Assembly (NCBI GenBank): GCA_964424345.1
Contig: CAYRIK010000002.1
Span: forward strand, 31,667 to 95,666
DNA: 64,000 nt
Direction of reading: 5' to 3'
Origin: RGIG6307 sp964424345
Lineage (GTDB): Bacteria > Bacillota > Clostridia > Lachnospirales > Lachnospiraceae
Part shown: piece after piece, positions 1 through 6,882 of the stretch
Layout: every line of letters begins with the position of its first letter
Position numbering within the stretch: the first letter of the stretch is position 1
Position numbers and translations under genes: made by a program
Notes under the pieces: model-generated
Told to the model about the DNA's origin: nothing
Databases searched by the model: none
Seen by the model: the letters and a program-made list of their open reading frames with translations, nothing else

Positions 1-1
1 A

Positions 2-151
2 ATTGCAATCAGCGAAGATGGTACCGTTACAAAAGGAGAAGAACAACAATTTTACTCCATTTTAGATTCTCTCGATAAAATTGCAGAAAATGCAAGTGCC
101 TTAAAACTTTGGGCCTTAAAAAATATCAAACACAAAGAACCTGATCAATAA
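2..151 (+). CDS. C-terminal fragment of an unrecognised protein (5' end outside window)
   Basis: An open frame runs in from the left edge and ends at TAA (149-151), giving 49 residues that finish LKNIKHKEPDQ. The fragment is charged and probably helical, and is followed at once by a hairpin terminator, which supports a real gene end. It is too short for me to assign a family. A small winged-helix regulator tail would fit, but this is a guess. Confidence 0.55.
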   Translation: MAISEDGTVTKGEEQQFYSILDSLDKIAENASALKLWALKNIKHKEPDQ

Positions 152-165
152 TGGTCAGGTTCTTT
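134..165. terminator. Bidirectional rho-independent terminator
   Basis: A perfect 11-bp stem (AAAGAACCTGA at 134-144 against TCAGGTTCTTT at 155-165) with a 10-nt loop has A-rich sequence on the left and T-rich sequence on the right. It can end both the plus-strand gene stopping at 151 and the minus-strand gene stopping at 183. Confidence 0.85.
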
Positions 166-182
166 ATATTTCTATTTATATG

Positions 183-1193
183 CTATTTTGCTGCTTCTTC
201 TGCAAATCGGGTATTTACCAAGTCTTCATACGGAAGCATTTCTTCTAATTCTCCTGCTTCTATCAAAATATGCTCCAGCAGTTCAAAGCTCTCCTTACGG
301 AATATCAAATCATTCGGCCATGTATTTTGTGCTGCATATCGTTCCACAATTGTGATAATCGTATTCATATCCGTTTCTGCAAACTGTGGTGCAATAATCT
401 TTGCAATTTCTTCTGCACTATGATGATTTACATAATCTAACCCTTTTTGCAGTGCATTTACAAATGCCTGTATCACATACGGATTTTCTGCAATATATGC
501 TTTCGTTGCACTAAATGCTGTATATGGCACATATCCGGACTCTTCTCCAAGACTGGCTACGATGTAACCATCCCCTTTTTCTTCTAATCCTGTAGCATGT
601 GGTTCAAACTCGATTGTATAAGTACCTTTTCCTCCTGAAAAAGCTGCTGCAGTAGAACCAAAATCAATACTTTGATCGATATCTACATCTTTCTTAGGGT
701 CAATGCCATGTTTCTTTAATACATACTCAAATACCATTTGAGGCATTCCGCCTGCTCTTCCGCCTAATACTTCTGCACCTTTTAGCATATCCCATTTAAA
801 ATCCTTAATATTTTCTCTTGCAACTACAAAATTGCCAGCTCTTTGTGTCAACTGTGCAAAATTTACAACGGGATTTTCTGTTCCTTGTACATATGTGTAA
901 ATGCTGCTTTCACTGCCCATAAACCCAATATCTGCTTCTTTTGTTAATACGGCTGTCATCGTTTTATCTGCACCAAATCCAGTTACCAATTCCAGTTCAA
1001 TGCCTTCTTCTTCAAAATATCCTTCTTCTATTGCCACATACATCGGCGCATAGAAAATAGAATGTGCTACTTCATTTAATGTTACTTTTGTAAGTCCTGA
1101 TGTGCCTTTGCTCTTACCGCATCCAACTATGGAAATTATGCATAATAAAAGCACCAACCACATAGAAATCCATCTTGACCATTTCTGCGTCAT
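183..1193 (-). CDS. ABC transporter substrate-binding lipoprotein (NMT1/THI5/SsuA-like)
   Basis: This 336-residue protein has a lipoprotein signal peptide: basic start, hydrophobic stretch and lipobox IVGC with Cys25. Residues 35-330 look like the periplasmic-binding fold of the nitrate/sulfonate/taurine and hydroxymethylpyrimidine group (pattern SIFYAPMYVAIEEGYFEEEG, then ADIGFMGSE). It should capture a small ligand at the outer membrane face and hand it to an ABC permease. No permease or ATPase gene is adjacent in the window, so it is an orphan here. It follows the EutP-like gene by 66 nt, probably in the same transcript as the shell genes; its SD is AGGAGG. The ligand cannot be told from sequence. 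Confidence 0.85.
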   Translation of the reverse strand: MTQKWSRWISMWLVLLLCIISIVGCGKSKGTSGLTKVTLNEVAHSIFYAPMYVAIEEGYFEEEGIELELVTGFGADKTMTAVLTKEADIGFMGSESSIYTYVQGTENPVVNFAQLTQRAGNFVVARENIKDFKWDMLKGAEVLGGRAGGMPQMVFEYVLKKHGIDPKKDVDIDQSIDFGSTAAAFSGGKGTYTIEFEPHATGLEEKGDGYIVASLGEESGYVPYTAFSATKAYIAENPYVIQAFVNALQKGLDYVNHHSAEEIAKIIAPQFAETDMNTIITIVERYAAQNTWPNDLIFRKESFELLEHILIEAGELEEMLPYEDLVNTRFAEEAAK

Positions 1194-1259
1194 AGTCTGC
1201 CTCCTAAAAAAGTTGATGCTTTATTGTATGCCCTAATCGGGCTGTTGTTTCCTGCTATC

Positions 1260-1781
1260 TTATACTGGATATTCCACACCTTCTGGAAGTGGATCCCATT
1301 CATTTACGCCAATCTGCTGTCTGAACTTTGCCTGTTCTAATGTTAATGGTTCTAAATCATCTTTTAAATACTCCATTAACTCATCGATACCTTCTCGTGT
1401 TACATTATTCACTTCAAAAATACGTTCACATCCCGCTTCTGTAAGCCACTGTCTTACCATCGGAATGTTGGCAAATTTAGAGTCTATCTTTGTAATGATA
1501 CCGATCAATGGTCGCTGAATAAAACAACGGGAACTAGAACCAAATAAACTAAATGGCTCATCTGCTGCCTGTACAATAGCTACTACATCAGATTCAAAAG
1601 AAAAACATGCCAAACCAGCCGCAAAATGCTTAGACTCTGCATACTCTCCCGGTGAATCTATCGTATCATCCGCAGTATTCGTATATTGTGTTTTAATATA
1701 GCGAAGCTCCTCGCCTTTTAATGCCTGTGTAAGTGAGGTTTTTCCTGCCTCACTTCGGCCCATTAAAAAAATCTTCTTCAT
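1260..1781 (-). CDS. eutP: EutP/PduV-family microcompartment-associated GTPase
   Basis: This 173-residue small P-loop GTPase has Walker A GRSEAGKT (residues 8-15), a DxxG-type motif DSPG (42-45) and a base-recognition motif TKID (97-100). It matches the EutP/PduV family, short Ras-like proteins encoded in ethanolamine and propanediol microcompartment operons; their exact role is unsettled (trafficking or positioning of the shell, weak acetate-kinase activity reported for some). It lies 19 nt downstream of two EutS/PduU-type shell genes, the usual partner arrangement. No ethanolamine lyase, diol dehydratase or aldehyde dehydrogenase gene is nearby. Confidence 0.88.
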   Translation of the reverse strand: MKKIFLMGRSEAGKTSLTQALKGEELRYIKTQYTNTADDTIDSPGEYAESKHFAAGLACFSFESDVVAIVQAADEPFSLFGSSSRCFIQRPLIGIITKIDSKFANIPMVRQWLTEAGCERIFEVNNVTREGIDELMEYLKDDLEPLTLEQAKFRQQIGVNEWDPLPEGVEYPV

Positions 1782-1800
1782 TTATAAACAGCACCCTATT

Positions 1801-2229
1801 TTAATTTCTGTGAATCTCACAAGTTCGAAAACCTAATTCTTTGCCAAAGAAGCGTACAACCTCTTCTACCGCAGTCTGTACTTCTGAGAAACCTCCAAGA
1901 ATAATAAGCGTTCCACAGAAACGATCCATAAATCCAATCTGTACATCTGCACTCTTTACTGCAACATCCGCAGCAACTACAACTGCTTCCCATGGAGTAA
2001 AACGAATTAAGCCGATAGACTCTCCTGTATGATCTTCTCCTTCATGTGTTCCGATATGTAATCCTAAATTCTGGTAAATACGACTTTCAGAAGGATTGAG
2101 TACATGAGCCAGACACACTTCCTTACCAGGAACACGTACACGAGTCATACGCAGCTTTTTTCCTTTTAGATTTTCATAATCATCACGAAATATCTTTTCC
2201 AGCAGTTCTTCTCTCGTCATACGAACCAT
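1801..2229 (-). CDS. eutS: EutS/PduU-type microcompartment shell protein with N-terminal extension
   Basis: The 142-residue protein contains a circularly permuted BMC domain: residues ~40-142 include the AAVVVAADVAVKSADVQIGFMDRF-type core and GTLIILGG. EutS/PduU proteins assemble into hexameric shell tiles. Compared with its neighbour it has about 24 extra N-terminal residues (TREELLEKIFRDDYENL), predicted to be an amphipathic charged helix. Such helices often act as encapsulation or docking peptides, though usually on cargo; that role is inference. The start at 2229 has SD AGGAAG about 9 nt upstream; the second Met at residue 4 is possible. It sits 11 nt after the other shell gene. Confidence 0.88.
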   Translation of the reverse strand: MVRMTREELLEKIFRDDYENLKGKKLRMTRVRVPGKEVCLAHVLNPSESRIYQNLGLHIGTHEGEDHTGESIGLIRFTPWEAVVVAADVAVKSADVQIGFMDRFCGTLIILGGFSEVQTAVEEVVRFFGKELGFRTCEIHRN

Positions 2230-2240
2230 AGCTGCACTTC

Positions 2241-2597
2241 CTATCTCTTTGTAATCTTACATACGACATATCCGAGTGCATCGCGGAAATAATCTACGAT
2301 TTCTGTCATAGCAGAAACTACATCGGAAATTTCACCTGTAATAATCAATGTTCCTGTAAAACGATCCGCAAAGCCAAGATAAATATCACCACTTTTTACT
2401 GCGATATCAGATGCAATAACAGCAGATTCCGGAGGAGTCATATTCATGATACCGATTGCGGAGGAACGATAATCCACCTGTGGATTTAAACCAAGTTTCT
2501 GATATATAATTGGGTCAGGACCACCCATAACATGAGCAAATGTAATTTCTTTGCCTGCAACTGTTTCCTGTACAATTCTAATCTGTTCGTTTTCCAT
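2241..2597 (-). CDS. eutS: EutS/PduU-type microcompartment shell protein
   Basis: This is a 118-residue circularly permuted BMC-domain protein with the core AVIASDIAVKSGDIYLGFADRF and GTLIITGE, the normal length for EutS/PduU. The start at 2597 (MENEQIRIV) is chosen because GGAAG lies 6 nt upstream; an upstream ATG at 2615 would overlap that SD itself. It is the first gene of the eutS-eutS-eutP-lipoprotein unit, behind the promoter at 2655-2683 and the hairpin at 2617-2640. The two shell proteins are clearly paralogous but diverged, so they could form mixed or distinct tiles. Confidence 0.88.
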   Translation of the reverse strand: MENEQIRIVQETVAGKEITFAHVMGGPDPIIYQKLGLNPQVDYRSSAIGIMNMTPPESAVIASDIAVKSGDIYLGFADRFTGTLIITGEISDVVSAMTEIVDYFRDALGYVVCKITKR

Positions 2598-2616
2598 TCG
2601 AATACTTCCTTTCAAT

Positions 2617-2640
2617 GCGTGTTCTGTGGTCAGAACACGC
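2617..2640. promoter_or_regulatory. Perfect 10-bp inverted repeat in the leader of the microcompartment operon
   Basis: GCGTGTTCTG (2617-2626) and CAGAACACGC (2631-2640) are exact inverted copies separated by 4 nt. The dyad sits between the promoter and the SD of the first shell gene, with its nearer arm 19 nt upstream of the ATG. It could be a repressor operator or an RNA hairpin at the 5' end of the transcript. No T-run follows, so it is not a terminator. Confidence 0.75.
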
Positions 2641-2654
2641 CATTACTCACATTA

Positions 2655-2683
2655 AGTATACTATCAGAAAATTTTTGTGTCAA
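2655..2683 (-). promoter_or_regulatory. Sigma-A promoter of the microcompartment operon
   Basis: On the minus strand, TTGACA (2678-2683), a 17-nt spacer and TATACT (2655-2660). This is a near-consensus housekeeping promoter, about 60 nt upstream of the first shell gene and starting transcription just before the inverted repeat. Confidence 0.85.
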
Positions 2684-2684
2684 G

Positions 2685-4172
2685 TTAAACCCTAAAACAG
2701 CTTCCTCCTACAAATTCTCTGCATATACTGTTGTTTGGCAGATTTTCACTGCTGATACCAAGAAAATAGTCCAGAAACTTTAATAATCGCTCTGCTTCTG
2801 CATAAGACGGATCATCTGGTGTAATATGGAACAGCAATGGTTCTGCAAATTGCTTTAACACTGCCAATTCATATACTAACGCAGAATTAAACATTACATC
2901 AGCACTTTCCTGATATGGGAAAATATTTTCTTCTTCTCCACGTCTGACGCTTGGCCACATCTGGATGGTCATAGAAGCACTCTGTCCTCTTGTTCTTGCA
3001 TCTCGTATAATACGACGGATTAAGCGATTATCCGTAGATGGAATGCGGTTGTGTTCATCAATATTTAAACTGGTCAATGCACTGATATACACTTTAAACT
3101 TACTTTCAACCGGAAGTGTATAAGAAAGTTTATCATTTAATCCATGAATACCTTCAATAACGAGCAGATCATCTTCTCCTAATTTCAGTTTATGACCATT
3201 ATACTCTCTTCTTCCTGTTTTGAAATTATAATATGGAATTTCTACTTCTTCTCCGCTAAGCAGTGCAATCATATCTTTGTTAAACTGCTCTACATCAATA
3301 GCTTCTAAACATTCAAAATTTGGCTTTCCTTCTTCATCTAACGGAGTATCTGCACGATTTATAAAATAATCATCTAATGCGATTGGATGCGGAACTTTTC
3401 CTTGTGTACGAAGCTGAATAGAAAGTCTGTGGCTAAATGTTGTTTTTCCAGAACTTGTTGGTCCTGCAATCATAACAAACTTTACACCTTCTCTTTGGCA
3501 GATCATCTTTGCAATCTCGCCAATCTTTCTTTCCTGTTCTGCTTCCTGTACTAAAATCAGATCACTGATATCTCCATTACAAATCTTATCATTTAAATCA
3601 CCAATTGTAGAAATACCAATCTTTTCATCCCACAAATGACGGTCTTCTAATGTTTTTCTAAGTAATGGTCTTCCTACAAATTCAGGCAATGTATTTAAGT
3701 CACTCGCCAATGGAAGGACAAAATAAAATCCACCCTCTTCCGGAATCAGGTCAAATACTGTAATCTCAGAAACATCTGGAAGTGTTGCACCGTAAAAATA
3801 GTCATAATATCCATTCAGATAACATAAATTCAGTCCATTATTTCTGCGGTAACGGAATAATTTTTCCTTCTCATGCATGCCTCTTGCACGAATGATTTCC
3901 ATCGCTTTATCTTTAAAGAAAATCTGATTTACAATTGGCATTCCTTCTTCTACCAATTCATGCATACGAGTTTTTATCTTTTGCAAGGTGGCCGTATCTA
4001 AGTCTGGCATTCCCTTTGTACGAACAAAATATGCATGTGCAATCGTATAATCAACCATACAATTCCATACTGCTTTTTCACCCAATACATCAGAAAGAGC
4101 CTTACACAAAAGCATAATGGCAGTACGTGTATACTGTCGATAATAAACCTGGTCAACCTTTTTCTTTTCCAT
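2685..4172 (-). CDS. Uridine kinase-like nucleoside kinase, TGS-less form
   Basis: Residues ~230-440 of this 495-residue protein are a uridine kinase/phosphoribulokinase fold with Walker A GPTSSGKTT (237-245) and LDDYF plus a VEGIHGLN motif. Residues 1-220 resemble the second additional domain of threonyl/alanyl-tRNA synthetases (HAYFV, FFKDKAMEII). Related clostridial proteins are usually about 550 residues and begin with a TGS domain, which is absent here. The start at 4172 is chosen for the SD GGGAGG 8 nt upstream. It is the last gene of the dnaG-rpoD-trmK-nif3 run, 40 nt after the Nif3-like gene. Expected to phosphorylate a pyrimidine nucleoside; the substrate is not proven. Confidence 0.82.
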   Translation of the reverse strand: MEKKKVDQVYYRQYTRTAIMLLCKALSDVLGEKAVWNCMVDYTIAHAYFVRTKGMPDLDTATLQKIKTRMHELVEEGMPIVNQIFFKDKAMEIIRARGMHEKEKLFRYRRNNGLNLCYLNGYYDYFYGATLPDVSEITVFDLIPEEGGFYFVLPLASDLNTLPEFVGRPLLRKTLEDRHLWDEKIGISTIGDLNDKICNGDISDLILVQEAEQERKIGEIAKMICQREGVKFVMIAGPTSSGKTTFSHRLSIQLRTQGKVPHPIALDDYFINRADTPLDEEGKPNFECLEAIDVEQFNKDMIALLSGEEVEIPYYNFKTGRREYNGHKLKLGEDDLLVIEGIHGLNDKLSYTLPVESKFKVYISALTSLNIDEHNRIPSTDNRLIRRIIRDARTRGQSASMTIQMWPSVRRGEEENIFPYQESADVMFNSALVYELAVLKQFAEPLLFHITPDDPSYAEAERLLKFLDYFLGISSENLPNNSICREFVGGSCFRV

Positions 4173-4212
4173 AAGAAAACCTCCCTGCAAAATTTTTATT
4201 GCCGTCTGTGCT

Positions 4213-5001
4213 TTAAGAAAGCACCCAAAACGGCTCACCCTCTGTGGCCTTTATAACTTCACATTCGGGTAAAATTTTAGAAAAATAATCATACATATAT
4301 GGAACAAACAATTTTTCAACTCCATAATGACCTGCATCGATAACACAAACTCCTTGTGCTACAAGATCGATGCCTGTATGATGGTCAATATCCCCTGTAA
4401 TATATACATCAGCTTCGGTCTGAAGCACATTATCTGTTAGACTCTTTCCTGAACCTGGGCAGACTGCTACCTCACAGCAGATTGTCTTTGGATCACCAAA
4501 CACTTTTACAGATGGCACTTGGAATACTTCTTTTGTAAAATAAGCAAGTTCTTCCAAAGTCATCGCGCCTTTTAATTTTCCGACACGACCAATACCTTCT
4601 GTAGCAATTTCATCTTCGTATGTTACCTGCAACACCTGTGTATCAATCAATTCCAAACGTTCTGCTGCCGCATCTGCCATACCAATCACATCAAAATTTG
4701 TATGCATAGCGTACACACAAATATCCGCCTGTATCAGCTTCAACAATCTGTTGCCAAATACATTTTCATCGGTAATACGTTTTTCTCCAGAAAAAATGAT
4801 TGGATGATGACTTATAATCATGCTGACCTTTTTTTGAATTGCCTGCTGAATTACTTGTTCTGTAACGTCTACACAAAGCATGATAGATTCAATCTCTTTA
4901 TTCTGTCTTCCCACCAAAAGTCCAACATTATCCCACTTTTCAGCAAAGCTTGTTGGAGATAAATCTTCTACACACTGTATAATATCCTTACAAGTCAACA
5001 T
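4213..5001 (-). CDS. Nif3-like dinuclear metal centre protein
   Basis: This 262-residue member of the NIF3/DUF34 family (often annotated GTP cyclohydrolase I type 2-like) has metal-ligand clusters ISHHPIIFSG (near residue 63), HTNFD (near 100) and a C-terminal DAGHYGVE. It is the short form without the central PII-like insertion found in ~370-residue homologues. The function is not settled; family members form hexameric toroids with two metals per subunit. It starts 12 nt after trmK stops, with GAGG about 9 nt upstream of the ATG. The pairing with trmK is very common in Firmicutes. Confidence 0.9.
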   Translation of the reverse strand: MLTCKDIIQCVEDLSPTSFAEKWDNVGLLVGRQNKEIESIMLCVDVTEQVIQQAIQKKVSMIISHHPIIFSGEKRITDENVFGNRLLKLIQADICVYAMHTNFDVIGMADAAAERLELIDTQVLQVTYEDEIATEGIGRVGKLKGAMTLEELAYFTKEVFQVPSVKVFGDPKTICCEVAVCPGSGKSLTDNVLQTEADVYITGDIDHHTGIDLVAQGVCVIDAGHYGVEKLFVPYMYDYFSKILPECEVIKATEGEPFWVLS

Positions 5002-5013
5002 CCTTCCATTCCT

Positions 5014-5727
5014 CTACCTTTCGTATTCTTTTACGATTTCTTCCATGACAGAAATTTCATCTGCCAATTCTTTTGCCCTTGCCTGCTGTCCTTCATTTCC
5101 CTCACAAAGCTGATCTGCCAGTTTTTGCTTTAATCCTATGGAAAACAATAGATACTGCTTTAATACAGGATGCTTTTGAGCTATCAGCAATGGTCCAAAT
5201 GCAAGTTCTCGTTCTGTCGGCATTTTGCTCTGACCTGGCTCTATATACATCATTGGATAGTAAATACCCTGAGCTGGTGCTGTCATATCCTCCTCAAAGA
5301 CCATATCTTCTTTTACAATATGCCAGCCATTCTCATAAATATATCTGCGTACCAGTGCCAATTCTGATTGAGGCTGTAATACAGCCCCTTTCATCTTTGA
5401 CATGACTTCTCTTCCTTCTGTCATAATACGAACGATCAATCTGCCGCCCATTCCGGCACACAAAAATGCATCCGCTTCTCCTGGAACAACTTGCTTTAAC
5501 CCATCAGACAGACGAAAATCCATCTTTTGTGTCATTCCAAATACTTGTGCATTATGCTTTGCCTGCTCTAATGGTCCGACATTTACATCCATTGCAATCA
5601 TACGCTTTGCAATGTTTTTTTGTAAAAATGCGATAGAAACATATCCATGGTCACAACCTATATCACATATCGTATCCATAGCAGGCATCATTTCTACTAC
5701 TTTTTGTAATCGTTTTGAAAGTTCCAT
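5014..5727 (-). CDS. trmK: tRNA (adenine22-N1)-methyltransferase TrmK
   Basis: This 237-residue Rossmann-fold methyltransferase has SAM motif DIGCDHGY (residues 22-29), an AMDVNVGPLEQA segment and CAGMGG in the catalytic loop. A helical C-terminal region (about 160-237) is typical of TrmK/YqfN. It methylates N1 of A22 in the D-loop of tRNAs. It begins 1 nt upstream of the rpoD stop on the same strand, consistent with translational coupling within the sigma operon. Confidence 0.93.
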   Translation of the reverse strand: MELSKRLQKVVEMMPAMDTICDIGCDHGYVSIAFLQKNIAKRMIAMDVNVGPLEQAKHNAQVFGMTQKMDFRLSDGLKQVVPGEADAFLCAGMGGRLIVRIMTEGREVMSKMKGAVLQPQSELALVRRYIYENGWHIVKEDMVFEEDMTAPAQGIYYPMMYIEPGQSKMPTERELAFGPLLIAQKHPVLKQYLLFSIGLKQKLADQLCEGNEGQQARAKELADEISVMEEIVKEYER

Positions 5728-5728
5728 A

Positions 5729-6850
5729 TTAGTCTAAATAATCCTTTAATTTACGGCTGCGGCTTGGATGACGCAATTTGCGTAAAGCCTTTGCTTCAAT
5801 CTGTCTGATACGTTCTCTTGTAACTTTAAATTCTTTACCAACTTCCTCTAAAGTACGTGCCTTTCCATCATCTAAACCAAAACGCAATCTCAATACTTTC
5901 TGCTCACGCTCTGTAAGTGTTTCTAACACTTCTGTAAGCTGTTCTTTTAATAATGTATTCGCAGCAGCTTCAGCTGGTACAGGAACAGCATCGTCCTGAA
6001 TGAAGTCACCTAAATGGCTGTCTTCTTCTTCACCGATTGGAGTTTCTAAAGAAACAGGTTCCTGACTGATCTTAATGATTTCACGAACACGTTCTACAGG
6101 CATTTCCATTGCTTCTGCAATTTCTTCTGGGCTTGGTTCACGACCAAGTTCCTGAAGGAGCTGACGGCTTACTCTGATCAGTTTGTTGATTGTTTCTACC
6201 ATGTGTACAGGGATTCTGATTGTTCTTGCCTGATCTGCGATAGCTCTTGTGATTGCCTGACGAATCCACCATGTAGCATATGTGGAGAATTTATAACCTT
6301 TATGATAGTCGAACTTTTCTACTGCCTTGATCAGACCAAGATTACCTTCCTGAATCAAATCTAAGAATAACATACCACGACCAACATAACGCTTTGCAAT
6401 ACTTACAACAAGACGAAGGTTAGCTTCTGCCAAACGCTTCTTTGCTTCCTCATCGCCTTCTTCCATACGTCTTGCAAGTTCAATTTCTTCTTCTGCACTT
6501 AAAAGAGGTACTTTACCAATTTCTTTTAAATACATACGAACAGGGTCTTCAATGCTGATGCCATCTGGAACAGACAGATCTAAATCCACCATATCCAAAT
6601 CTTCTTCCCCATTTAATAAAATATCATCATCCAATGGGATCAGATCATCATCGTCAGAAATTCTTAATACGTCAATACCTGATTTTTCTAACGCATTTAC
6701 TAATCTTTCCAACTGATCTACGGACAGATTTAATTCTGCCATAAATTCTACTACTTCATTATATTCTAATGTTTTATTCTTTTTTGAGCGACCAAGCTCC
6801 AAGAGTGCCTTTACTTTTTCTTCGTATTTTGCAACCATGTTCTCTTCCAT
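5729..6850 (-). CDS. rpoD: Housekeeping RNA polymerase sigma factor RpoD (sigma-A)
   Basis: The 373-residue primary sigma factor has region 1.1 at residues ~5-75, region 1.2 with DPVRMYLKEIG, and region 2 with LDLIQEGNLGLIKAVEKFD and FSTYATWWIRQAI. The C-terminus has region 4.2 with VTRERIRQIEAKALRKLR. It directs RNA polymerase to TTGACA/TATAAT promoters, many of which are visible in this window. The start at 6850 (MEENMVAKY) is preferred over the ATG at 6868 because GGATGG is 6 nt upstream of it. It lies 32 nt after dnaG, the conserved dnaG-rpoD order. Confidence 0.96.
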   Translation of the reverse strand: MEENMVAKYEEKVKALLELGRSKKNKTLEYNEVVEFMAELNLSVDQLERLVNALEKSGIDVLRISDDDDLIPLDDDILLNGEEDLDMVDLDLSVPDGISIEDPVRMYLKEIGKVPLLSAEEEIELARRMEEGDEEAKKRLAEANLRLVVSIAKRYVGRGMLFLDLIQEGNLGLIKAVEKFDYHKGYKFSTYATWWIRQAITRAIADQARTIRIPVHMVETINKLIRVSRQLLQELGREPSPEEIAEAMEMPVERVREIIKISQEPVSLETPIGEEEDSHLGDFIQDDAVPVPAEAAANTLLKEQLTEVLETLTEREQKVLRLRFGLDDGKARTLEEVGKEFKVTRERIRQIEAKALRKLRHPSRSRKLKDYLD

Positions 6851-6882
6851 TTTGGTCCATCCTTCCATTATTTAGTATGAGC

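Noticed and set aside
2617..2640. The dyad as a LexA (SOS) box
   Set aside because: The half-sites are reversed (GTTC then GAAC), the opposite of GAAC-N4-GTTC.
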